In this document: in pieces, positions 11,993-21,900 of the stretch | Numbering within the stretch: position 1 is the stretch's first letter | Layout of the letters: each line of letters opens with the position of its first letter | Assembly: GCA_963576565.1 (NCBI GenBank) | Contig: OY755042.1 | Span: 100,682,185-100,746,184 of the forward strand | From: Aspidapion aeneum | Taxonomy: Eukaryota > Arthropoda > Insecta > Coleoptera > Brentidae | DNA length: 64,000 nucleotides | Direction: 5' to 3' | Program-made: the position numbers and the translations under genes | The notes under the pieces: model-generated | What the model saw: only the letters and a program-made list of their open reading frames with translations | Databases searched by the model: none | Told to the model about the DNA's origin: nothing

Positions 11993-12638
11993 TCACATTG
12001 ACCAAGCAGTGTTTTGAGGAGTCTCATAAGGACGAAACAGTTAACTGTCAACACTTATTGTGTGTCCATTATTACTTGAACCTCCGTGAGGTTAAGCTGG
12101 CGAGCTACCCCGGAAAAATATGAGAGAAACAAAAACTTCTTTTTACAATAGCCACAGAAACTTGTTTGATTTTCACGGCTACTAAAATTTTTGTTAAATT
12201 ATTTGGCTTAAAAATTCCGCTGATTGACGCTCACGTCTGAAGGTGGGTAAAAACGCTAATCAGCGTTGCTCTGGCCTGAAAGACAAAAGTGCTTTCGTAG
12301 GTCATGGATGGTTTCTTTCTCATTGCAATCGATCTTTTCATCGATCGATAAATATAGCAGTTTATACTCGCGCGCTCTTATTCTAGTTTCTCTCATATCT
12401 CGGTAGGTGGCGCTTCTTGCGAGGGTTTTCTCACTATAGACGTAGGATAAGAGACAACACGGTCTGATTAACTTCGCAAGGGTGTCACATTGACCAGGAA
12501 GTGTTCTGAGGAGTCCCATAAGGACGAAACAGTTAACTGTCAACACTTTTTAGGTGTCCATTAGATCTTCGACTCCCGTGAGGTTAGTCTTGCAAGTTAC
12601 CTACGGAAAAATATGAGAGAAACAAAAACTTGTTTCAG

Positions 12639-12645
<7 letters not shown>
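11993..12645. repeat. Direct repeat pair, about 155 bp, flanking a 330-bp spacer
   Basis: 11993-12155 and 12486-12640 are two diverged copies in the same orientation. Both start TCACATTGACCA, contain GGACGAAACAGTTAACTGTC, and end AATATGAGAGAAACAAAAAC. The spacer is GC-richer than its surroundings but has no confident coding. The structure may be a transposon with terminal direct repeats or a local duplication. Confidence 0.6.

Positions 12646-12672
<27 letters not shown>
12642..12672. repeat. (TA)n microsatellite at LINE 3' end
   Basis: An uninterrupted run of about 15 TA units directly abuts the 3' end of the minus-strand LINE fragment that follows, so it probably grew from that element's simple-repeat tail. 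Confidence 0.85.
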
Positions 12673-12676
<4 letters not shown>

Positions 12677-13486
12677 CGGTTTCACAACGTTCTACGTCCG
12701 ATACCCAATCTCCACTCGTTTCTGTTTGCGCATAATTCATCATCTAGGCCTCTTATTCTTATTTCACTGTCTATTCCTTCTCTCCAGCTTCTCCTTGGCC
12801 GTCCTCGTTTTCTTCGGCCAGTTGGTTTCCATTGTAGTATTTGTTTAGGTAGTCTTTCATCATTCATTCTTTGTACATGTCCGTACCACACCAGTTGTTT
12901 TGTTCTTATATCATCCACTAGTACGTTCACCCACTGTCATAATTTCTCTTATTCTTGATTTGTAACTCTTTCTCTTTTTGATTTTCCTGCTGCTCTTCTC
13001 CAATAGTACATCTCCGTAGCGGAAAGCATTTTTTCTGTTCTATCCTTGATTGGCCATACTTCTGAGCCGTATGTAATAATACTTTTTACAATGGTATTAT
13101 ATAAACTTTTTGTTATGTTTTGATATACTTTGGTCCCAAATTATTCCATTTAATAAAGTTACTGCTGTTCTTTCTTGTACGTTTCGACCTTTTATAGCTT
13201 TGTCTGGTGTTCCGTCAGCTGTAATTTTTAGACCGAAGTATTTATACTCATCACATGACTGAATTCGCTGCCCGGTATTTAAGATTAGATCCTGTTTCAT
13301 TCCACCGATACACATATACTCTGTCTTATTGAGATTAACCTCTAGTCCCCACTTATTGTACTTTTCTATTAGTTTTCGTGTCATATATTCGAGGTCGTCA
13401 TAATCCTGAGCCACTACTATATGATCATCGGCGAAACATAAAGTATACAAGGTGGTTTCGTCCAACGGAATTCCCATGTTTTGGCA
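12673..13486 (-). pseudogene. 5'-truncated LINE reverse transcriptase, same family as 33838-35310
   Basis: On the minus strand the readable region begins MGIPLDETTLYTLCFADDHI, with the catalytic FADD of the RT palm. It then has LNKTEYMCIGG and ITADGTPDKAIKGRNVQERT and, after frameshifts, the C-terminal KQLVWYGHVQRMNDERLPKQ and a RRKRGRPRRSW basic segment (12930-12682). It matches the longer copy at 33838-35310 almost throughout. It stops abruptly at about 13486, a typical 5' truncation from incomplete reverse transcription. At least one frameshift (near 13100) and one near 12930 inactivate it. Confidence 0.85.
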
Positions 13487-13919
13487 TAGTATAGTATTAT
13501 TATTCTAAAGTAGAAATATCCGGGGGCAACTACCTCCTTTCCCCTCCCTACAAACGCCTTTGGTTCTAATTATATTTTATCTCTTGATAAGTTTAGGCAA
13601 TAACGAGTCTATTGAAAAAATCTTGCAAATTTTATCAAAATTTATTTTGAATTTTTCGACAAGGATGTGCTTTTGTAGATTGTGTAACAGTCCAAATATT
13701 TAAACTATGTTTTTTAAAATTTTAGTTGATAATCATTTTATAAACAAAAAGACGGATCTTTAACCTTTAAAAATGCTTCTTAAACTGAAATTAAATTTAT
13801 CTCATTCAAAATTTTGTGTTTAAATTTCAATCTTTCAATTTTTAAACTCTCAAAAAACTCTCGTTAGCAATAATGAATTTTAACCGAAACCTAATCAACT
13901 CTTTAAAATATTTTATTTT
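13487..13919. other. No recognised feature
   Basis: AT-rich unique-looking sequence with a short C-rich patch near 13535. Nothing is supported. Confidence 0.3.
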
Positions 13920-14110
13920 ACCTGAGATCGGAGATATCGTGGGCCGGACAGACATACACACACACCCACACGGACAGGCGTCACGACAATATTGCTAAGA
14001 TAGGTCAAAATACACCCAAATAACATATTTTCGGCGTTATCTCAAAAACATTTTTTTTGTCGAAAGCAATACCTTCTCTAGCCACTGCGAGGTCTAGGAA
14101 AAAATGATAC
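13920..14110 (-). repeat. Dispersed repeat with CA/GT microsatellite
   Basis: On the minus strand this matches plus-strand stretches at 58190-58560 and 62363-62785. All have TAGCnnTGGCTAGAGAAGGTAT, then GAGATAACG or related, a GT-rich microsatellite, a TGTCTGTCCG stretch and CACGATAGCTCCT/AAACCGCTAAACC-type sequence. It has no coding. The full limits are unknown. Confidence 0.6.
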
Positions 14111-14186
14111 TAAGAATGGACTATTTTTACAAGCTTTTATTTAGCTTCAGATGTTCTGTTTAACTATCTATCAAATCTTGTGAAGC

Positions 14187-14520
14187 GTTTTTAACATACT
14201 TCCCATTATCCGATTTGGATGAAATTTGGTATACACATAGTGGTCCCATGACAATACAACATTAAGAAAAAAATATCCTCCCACCCCTACCCCCACCCCT
14301 TCTATAGAAAAATGTGTTTTTGACACACTTCCCGTTATCCGATTTGGATAAAATTTGGTATACACATAGTGGTCCGATGATAATACAACAATAAGAAAAA
14401 AATATCCTACCACCCCTACCCCCACCCCCTTCCATAGAAAAATTTGTTTTTGACACACTTCCCGTTATCCGATTTGGATGAAATTTGGTATACATATAGT
14501 GATCCGATCACAATACATTA
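14187..14520. repeat. Tandem array, three units of about 130 bp
   Basis: The landmark CTTCCC(A/G)TTATCCGATTTGGAT recurs at about 14200, 14328 and 14458. Each is followed by GAAATTTGGTATACA and a CCACCCCTACCCCCACCCC block (the third unit is cut before it). Both strands show overlapping open frames created by the repetition. The core phrase CCGATTT..ATGAAATTTGGTA is shared with the hairpin-ended elements at 16171-16917 and elsewhere. Confidence 0.8.
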
Positions 14521-14559
14521 TTAAAAAAATATATTTTTTTTTAAGTCACAAGCTTTTAT

Positions 14560-14963
14560 AAAATGCACTAAAAATTAAAAAATAATTTTCTAACTTTCTA
14601 ATATTATCATAATAATAAAAGCGATGGCCGCAAATCAAAGCATAAGTTAATCTAAATTTGTGATCTAAACACTTAAAGAATATTCAACATAGCAGGTCAT
14701 CAAAAATATGTTTGATGTGCCGCAATGTTATGCCATTGCCATACTTATGGCAGAGAAATGCTGGGGTATCTTGGGTCGGGTTGGGTGGGTTTGGTACCTC
14801 TTAATTTTTCTGCTAGATTGATTCTTGCAAATAGTGATATTTAATTGATACGGATATCTTATCGTCCTAACATCGTCAAAATTTCTATCAGTCGGCCATC
14901 GCTTTTATTATTATGATAATATTAGAAAGATAGAAAATTATTTTTTAATTTTTAGTGCATTTT
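14560..14963. mobile_element. Inverted-repeat element, about 70-bp arms
   Basis: The left arm 14560-14630 (AAAATGCACTAAAAATTAAA ... GCGATGGCCG) is mirrored by the right arm 14893-14963 with only a few mismatches, around a 262-bp loop without coding. Total length is about 404 bp. This is a foldback or long-TIR MITE; no target duplication is evident. Confidence 0.75.
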
Positions 14964-15299
14964 TTTTAAACTTAAATTTTTTTTAACCAATTTATTGTTT
15001 TTTATTTTGTTACAATGCTTTACCTCTTTTGAATGTTGTTCTCTTTGTGATAATGTTGATAGCAATCGTCTTCTGACAATGATGGGTTGTTCGAGCGTTT
15101 TATGTTGTTGTTTAATGGTTGTAGATAACTTCTTGACATGGAATCTTGGTATATTTTCCATTTCCTTCGACCCATCAACTCCTCAGCGATTCGTTCCAAC
15201 CCTGTAACAAAAAAGATCTACATAGATCATAAAGAATATCCTAAAAAGGTTCTAAAAAGAGAATAAACTACTGAAAGACAACTTATAGGACTATCGTAA

Positions 15300-15670
15300 A
15301 ACAACAGTTTCATATTTAGGCCTTACTCTAAAAGATAACATACTCTTAGTTTCAAAACGCATTCTATAAAGAAAAATAGACGGCTGCAAAGTATCTGAAA
15401 GGAACAAACAACATTTTTATTAGCTATGCAATTTATCAGAGATTGGAATAGATTTTTACATACAGCAACAATTTTCCGCCAGGCAAAATAAAGCACTTTT
15501 ATTAGAGCTGGACTTCTTTTCAAGGTTCCAAAGCTAAAATACAAAACAAAAATGAAAAGTGTCGAAATGGATGCAATAAGAAGATTAATGAGAATATCTA
15601 GAAGAGATCATATAAAAATAAGACCATAAAAGAAAGAATGGGAATAAAAGGCCGCGAATAATCGAATCAG
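15300..15670 (+). pseudogene. Very decayed LINE RT C-terminal fragment
   Basis: A short plus-strand stretch near 15550-15640 reads KSVEMDAIRRLMRISRRDHI, which resembles the block following the YG box in insect LINE reverse transcriptases (compare the EMEYWGRAAGISKRERV block of the copy at 33838-35310). The remainder is not alignable by eye. It is probably a remnant of a related family. Confidence 0.4.
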
Positions 15671-16170
15671 AGGGGGCAGTCTCTAAGTTACTTTGAAAAA
15701 AAAAAGATTTTATTTTAAATTACTATTTATAGAGCATATGTGGTCAGGACACTGTTAATAAAATTTAGATCCGACATCAATGGTTACATTAATGATAAAC
15801 GCGATATTCAGTGTGCCAAACTGTTTTGTTAATTATATCGATACAAGCGGCGACAATTAATACCGTTTAATTTATTATTAACAACATTGGCACTTGCAGG
15901 CCAGATGTTTACTATACTTGCTTTGTGTTTTAAAATTCCCAAATTGCAGTTTGTACAGTCCAGATGGAGATAACTTAACTGGTTAAAGAAAAAAAAACTA
16001 CTTTTTAATCACCAATAACACCTAGGCTTTCAAAAGCCTACTTACTAACTAAATTATCATCATCTTGACAAACTTATGTTTTAGCTTGATTAACTTCGAA
16101 AAAATCAAAAGCATCAACACGAATTTGTTTTGGTGTCCTATGTACTCTTCCAGTAGGTCTCCAGTTCATT

Positions 16171-16917
16171 ATTAGCTCACACATATACTATACTATAGTA
16201 GTGTGAGCTATGGTGATCCTAATTTTTTCCAGAAAAAAAAAGTTGCTCCGATTTCAAAATTTTTTATATATCTTTGCGTTTCAGATGATTTTGAAACTTT
16301 TTTGTTGCGCCGTCTGTCTGTCTGTCTGTCTGTCTGTATGTCTGTCTGTCTGTCTGTCTGTCTGTAACGACCAACGCGCATAACTCAAAAACCGCTTGGC
16401 CGATTTTAATGAAATTTGGTACCTAGGCTGAGTTTTGAGCCGAGATGGTCCCATTTAAAAATGAACAAAATCCACCAAACACAAACCAAATAAAAGGGTG
16501 GGGGTAGATTTCAAAAATTAGAGTTTATGGGAAAATATGGCGTGTGTGATATCAAACGAAAGGTAATTGAGTCTAGAGTTAAACAAAATACATTTTAATT
16601 TATTTTAAAAAAAGGGTGGGGGTATAATTAAAAAATTAGAGTGTAAGTGAAAATATGGCGTGTGTGATATCAAACGAAAGGTAATTGAGTCCGGAGTTTA
16701 ACAAAATACATTTTAGTTTTTGTTTTTTTTAAGGGTGATGGGGGTAGATTTCAAAAATTGGAGTTTAAGTCAAAACATGGCTTGTGTGGTATCACACAAA
16801 AGGTAATTTAGTCTGGAGTTGAATAAAATAGATTTTAGTTTTTAGTTATATTAGCTCACACGTACACTATAACTATAGTACCTAGTGTGAGCTTAGGGGC
16901 CCATATATTGGCAGAGT
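16171..16917 (+). mobile_element. Hairpin-ended element with internal repeats, copy 1
   Basis: The order is: a 5' palindrome AGCTCACAC...GTGTGAGCT (16174-16209), a ~100-bp unique lead, (TCTG)n at about 16312-16364, and a conserved ACTCAAAAACCGCTTGGCC..GAAATTTGGTACCTA segment. Then come three tandem ~118-bp units starting AAAGGGTGGGGGTAG at about 16493, 16611 and 16730, a second palindrome (16853-16892) and the 3' terminus GGGCCCATATATTGGCAGAGT. There is no transposase. It resembles the non-autonomous DINE/Helentron and mollusc pearl architecture (palindrome, tandem core, tetranucleotide microsatellite); that assignment is inference. The insertion interrupts unit 1 of the triplicated segment. 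Confidence 0.75.
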
Positions 16918-17499
16918 ATTTTTCTTGGTGTTCTTGTCTAATTCATTTTCTGTACATTTTCTGACCAAGCTAATCTTCAACTTTTTTGCCATCTATTAGT
17001 TGTTCTAATTCAAAATGCATCTGTAAATAATTTTGCTTTCAAATATTGTTTCTTGTCGTTTATTCGTTTGTGTAAGTGTGTTGTTTTGGTACTTGCAGGC
17101 CAGATGTTTTACTTACTTTTGTTTTAAAAAGAAATAATTTAACTGCTTGAAAAACAAACGACAACTTTTTAATCACCAATAACACCTAGGATTTCAAAAG
17201 CCTACTTACTAAGTGTAAATTATAATTATCCTGATCATTTTCTTTACAAACTTATGTTTTAGCTTGATTAACATCAAAAAAATTAAAAGCATCAACCCGA
17301 ATTTATTTTGCTGCCCTGTCTACTTGTAATATAACAGTGTATATATGTTTAACATCACTACTCAGTTTTTGATACAGTTAAACAGTTTTGCAGAATAGGG
17401 GCGACAAAGTTTTTTTGATTTACAGTCCATTTAAATCAAATGTTTTCCTTTAACCTCGTTACATTTTAAAGAATCAGTATAAAGTTGACCATTTGTAAT

Positions 17500-18960
17500 C
17501 ATTGACAACACACAAGGTTTTTTGCAGAGCCCTCCAGTCTGCTCTCTCTGTTACGATTATCCGCCATCTTCTTATTCCCATATTCTTTATGTCTTCTTTG
17601 ACATCGTCTATCCAGGTTTTTCGTAGCCTTCCTCATACTTTCCTTCCTGTAGGTCTCCAGTTCATTCTTTATCTTGGTGTTCTTGTCTCATCCATTTTCT
17701 GACCAAGCTAATCTTTCACGTTTGAGCCATCTATAAACTCTTCTGATTCAAAATTCATATGTAAATAATGTTTTCTTTCAAATATTGTTTGTTGTTGTTT
17801 ATTCGATTGTGTTAGTGTGTTGTTTTAGCACTTGCAGGCCAGAGGTTTTGCTTGCTTTTGTTTTAAAAATCCAAATTGCAGTTTTGCGTTCAAAATAGTT
17901 ATAGTCAGAGAACGATCGTTCAGACAGAGATGATTTAACTGGTTAAAGAAAAAAACAACGTTTTAATTATCAATGACACCTAGGCTTTCAAATACCTACT
18001 TACTAAGTAAATTATCATCCTCCTGATCATTATCTTGACAAACTTATGTTTTAGCTTGTTTAACATCTAAAAAATTAAAAGCGTCAACACGAATTTATTT
18101 TGATGTCCTGTCTACTTGTAATATAACAGTATATGTATGTTTAACATCACTATTCAGTTATGTTTTTCATACAGTTAAATGAATAAAGTGTCCTCATTTT
18201 TTAAGTTTTGTAGAATAGGGGCGACAAAGTTTTTTTGATTTACTAACAGTCCATTTTAAATCACATGTTTTCTTTTCATCCTGACGATGTTTTAAAGAAT
18301 TACTAAAAAGTACACCATTTATATTCATTGACAATACGCGAGTTTTCTTGATATAGATTATATTAATTATTATTGTCCAAGTGGCATGATTAACCGGAGC
18401 CCTGTCCTCTGCTTTCTCTGGTGCGATTCTACGCCACCTTATTCCCATATTCTGAATGTCTTGTTTGGCATCGTCTATCCATCTTTTTCGTGGGTTCAAA
18501 TGTAAGAGGGAGGCCCCTTACATTTCTTCCCCTAGGTCTCCATTTTATTATTTTTCTTGGTACTCTGTACATTTTCTGACCAAATCTGAACCAATCTTCC
18601 ACGTTTGATGAATCTAACGATGTTTGCTGTTCTAATTCAAAATGCATCTCTATCCGCCAATAATATCTTCTGGTTGCGCTGGGCTAAAGAATTTTTCTTT
18701 CAAATATTTTTTGTTGTTCTTTTTTCGTTTTGTTAGTGTCCATGATTTGTACCCATATGTCACTACCGGCCTAATTATTGTACTGTAGATTTTTTGTTTT
18801 CGAGATCTCGTTCAAATCTTTGACTTGAGCAGTTTTTGATGAACGTAAAAGACTTTGTTTCGGTTGATTTTTCTCTGGTTTATTTTCTCTGTAATAGAGT
18901 TTTCTTTGTTTATGTTTCCTCCCAAGTGTACAAACTTTTCTACTTGCTCGAAACTATAAA
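17500..18960 (-). pseudogene. Two LINE 3' ends inside the triplicated segment
   Basis: Minus-strand text matches the LINE C-terminus seen at 2451-3165. 18470-18420 reads IDDAKQDIQNMGIRWRRIAPE. 18647-18560 contains the preceding LEQ..SLDSSNVEDWFRFGQK stretch. 18960-18780 contains FEQVEKF..LGGNINKENSI-like coding. A second, shorter copy of the same tail lies at about 17720-17540. All are frameshifted. Confidence 0.6.
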
Positions 18961-20289
18961 GTATTTAAAAATGTCAGACGCAAATAATATTCTTTACCGC
19001 TACTAACATTTTACAAACTTATTTTTTACTTCAATTAGCATCACTGTTTTAAAATATATAATTAATAATTCTCATGGTAGCAATAAAGCAACAATTTTTG
19101 AAGATAGACGTTATAATTAAATAATTTCTAGCCAATTCGAGACCTTTTGGCCAGAAGATGAGGATAAACGGGTCACGGAACTTCTTGTTATTTTTATTTA
19201 TAGTGGTTGGAATTATGTGTGTCAAAATGCGAGATTTTATTGTATCTGTAATTGGCCATTGGCTGTTGATATTTGAGAAATAAATAAATAAAATAAATAA
19301 ATAAATAACCAAGTACCTATTTTATCTTTTTTAGTTTTTGACCCATTTATATATCAAGTTCCAGTGACGGCTTCTCTATAAGGTCATTTGGTCAATGACC
19401 GCTCCGGATAAATGTCTGTAATAATGAATTTAATAATCTATGATCGAAACTATTATTTGCTATATAGGTACTCAAAATAAACAAATATGTTCTATTATTC
19501 TCCATTGGTAGCATCTTTTGGATTGTCCCTCGTATTGCACGCTCAAGCTTAATTCTTGTTAGATAGGCCACCAGTTATTCGTCGCTTCAAAACCAGGGCC
19601 GAGATTCTGTGTACTGTCGAATTCCATACACATGTCGTCCTTTCTTTCTATTTTTCGCAATTAGTAGGCGACATAACATATCACTATTATATTTAACAGT
19701 GCACAAAGTGTGGACTTAGACAACCGCCCTTTGAGGATTACGATTATCCCTCTCTCTCTATAAAACAAGCATGTAAAATAACGGCGACCTTGTCGAAATT
19801 TTCGATTTATTTGGACTATAAGCCTGGAATTGAAAATAAGCACCGATTAATCAAGGGCTACCATAATTATGTTATGGCCCGTGGCACCATCAACGTATAG
19901 ATGTTTTCTTTATACGCTGTTGGCATTTCTGATCTTAGCCCCCCCCCCCCCACATCAACTTTTTGAAATATTAATTAATAAACTTCACTAAGTTTAGGTT
20001 AGATAGCGGACTAAATTTGAAAAAAATTGAAAAATATTTATTATACAAGAGAAAAATTGCAAATCTAAACATAAAAATATAAAAAACTAAATAATGATAA
20101 CTAATACTAAATTTTTTATTTTTTTTTGGTTTTAAATTTATATATTTTTTTTGCATATTACAATTACATTTACAAGGTAATAATATTAATCATTAATAAA
20201 ATAGCAACAATAATAACTAAATAAAATAACTTAATTGTATTTAATAAACTATATTTGAAATTACACAATTAATTTTGAATAAAATGAAA
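18961..20289. other. Unassigned AT-rich DNA
   Basis: An (AAAT)n run occurs at about 19279-19308 and a C-run at 19939-19951. No gene or element boundary is recognised. Confidence 0.3.
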
Positions 20290-20829
20290 AACTTCCTACA
20301 AACCTCTTTGTTCCGGAAAGGTTCCAAGGATCGATGCAGTATTACCCCTTTGAATAGCTAAGCTAATCAACTGGGTAACAAAGCTCCTGGGTAGTGATTT
20401 GTTACAAGAGTTTTTAAGTTTTTCAGAAAAATCACTAACCAGTCGCCTTGTATCGTTTCCCAGGTCCTAAGGTCTCAACACTAAACGGGATAAAAATATA
20501 TTTGTCTTAAAGTTCTTTATATTTTGTTTTTTTTTTTGTTGCTCACCAATAAGAGCAGCTTCTCCAGCTCTAATACTTGTTTTTAAAATATAAGAATTCG
20601 CTAAGGTGTCGCGACAGGTGGCATCCTCAATTAATTGTTTGCCTTCTCTCCACGGAAAATACAACACAACATCAGCCCGCTTTCCGTCGCTTCTACAGAT
20701 TCCTACAGGTTCCAACATATTGGGAGTGTCAGCTACAGTCAATGATCGATGTATTATATCATTTAAAAAACGGTGACGAGCTAACCTACCTGCACTATTT
20801 GGACAGCTCAGGCCATGATGACCCAACAT
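20290..20829 (-). pseudogene. C-terminal part of a retroelement protein, nuclease-like plus tail
   Basis: The minus-strand frame at 20829-20467 reads LGHHGLSCPNSAGRLARHRF, then LEPVGICRSDGKRADVVLYF and LIEDATCRDTLANSY. After a stop or frameshift at ~20467 coding continues to about 20292 with LVSDFSEKL..., RSFVTQLISLAIQRGNTASI and LGTFPEQ. I recognise this as a C-terminal region common in invertebrate retroelement ORFs. The R-P-D-G...W-D-x-T pattern of intact relatives suggests a PD-(D/E)xK-type nuclease; here it reads RADV...EDAT, so a key position is changed. The fragment is 5'-truncated at about 20830. The same tail is on the plus strand at 45998-46235. Confidence 0.6.
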
Positions 20830-21219
20830 ATCAACAATTAAATAAATTAATATTTTTCTGTCAAATATTTAATTAGTACCGTTTCTTTAAACCTTCAATA
20901 TGTAATTTTTTGGGCGTTTAAAACATTGGATTTTTTTATCTTTGATATTTAGTAAAAAAACTTTTTATTTAATTATAAAATGAAAGAAATGAAAATTCTG
21001 CTTATCTTATTGCGATATATAATTAACTAAGTAAGTGGGTAGACAAGATTATATAAAAAATAATTTTTTGATTTACAATTACCTTTTAAATTTACAATAG
21101 TACACTAAATTTAAGTAAAAAAAAATTATTTTAAAATTCCAGATTTTTCCCTAAAAATCCCTCAAATTTCCCTTAATCTCCAAAGCTGTCGAAAGTTCCC
21201 TAAAATAGGGAAATTTCCC
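20830..21219. other. AT-rich, no feature
   Basis: Low-complexity AT-rich sequence, with repeated CCCTAAAAnTCCCT-like phrases at 21150-21230. Nothing is assignable. Confidence 0.3.
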
Positions 21220-21900
21220 TAAAGTTGGCAATCCTGGCTTTTCTGGCGAAATGGGACGAACTGACACAAACGGTGTTTCAATTGACTACCCAACGAAAAA
21301 ACGCTATCGGCATGAAATGAGAATTTATAGCAAGTAAACACTTGAAACACGCAAAATGCATCTGAACTGTAAAAAAGTCGAACAAAATTTTTCCAACAAG
21401 CAAAGCGGGCGGGCCCCTGCGGTGCGTATGTGTTCATTAAAAAACTTTCTGCGGAAAAGTCGCTCGCGGAGGCGCAAGGGACGCGGGGGGAAGTTTGAAA
21501 ACATGCAGTGCGTAATGCTTTTTTCCTGTATATACTTCGGTGCATTAAAGGCAACGAAAACTCCGACCAAATGCATTGAGAGCTCACTTACAAAAGCTCC
21601 CTGCATTCACCAGCCCGAATACGATGAATGCGTACGCGTAATTAAAAAAAAAACATATATGTAGGTTGAAATTTAAAACATTGCAAAAGGTAAAATCCCG
21701 CCGGTAGCGAAATAATTAATAATTTCCTTTGAAAAAAACGGCTAAAAGACCAAATTAACTTCTAGTTTTTATTTATCGCGACCATCTTTTTTCATTTTAT
21801 ATATAAATGCAACTGGCGCAATAAGGCCTCCTTCTTACAGTTTGGCTAATTAATAATAATGACTAATGCATTAGTTTTAAAATGATAATTTAGCTAAATA
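21220..21900. other. GC-richer non-repetitive island, possible regulatory DNA
   Basis: The composition rises well above the surroundings (for example GCGGGCGGGCCCCTGCGGTG at about 21405-21424) and CpG is frequent. The open frames on both strands (21219-21606) are mutually exclusive and show no motif. Downstream, 21760-21890 contains TTTATCGCG and clustered TAAT motifs (GGCTAATTAATAATAATGAC). It has no match to any repeat in the window. A conserved enhancer, promoter or 5' exon is possible; the sequence alone cannot decide. Confidence 0.35.

Larger units (their letters stand above)
15885..18960. repeat. Segment present in three tandem copies
   Basis: Unit 1 starts near 15885, unit 2 near 17085 and unit 3 near 17816. 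All share GGCACTTGCAGGCCAGA-type starts, then AATCACCAATAACACCTAGG, AAACTTATGTTTTAGCTTG, AAAAGCATCAACACGAATTT and part of a minus-strand LINE 3' end. Units 2 and 3 are also alignable through GAATAGGGGCGACAAAGTTTTTTTGATTTA. Unit 2 is about 731 bp. Unit 1 lacks part of the middle but contains the hairpin-ended element at 16171-16917 as an insertion. Confidence 0.75.

Noticed and set aside
14171..14495. Gly/Val-rich repeat proteins on the minus strand
   Set aside because: They are artefacts of a ~130-bp tandem array with G-rich patches.
21219..21664. Open frames of 93-122 codons on both strands
   Set aside because: They overlap in opposite directions, have no motif and no splice or start support. 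The region is described as a GC-rich island instead.
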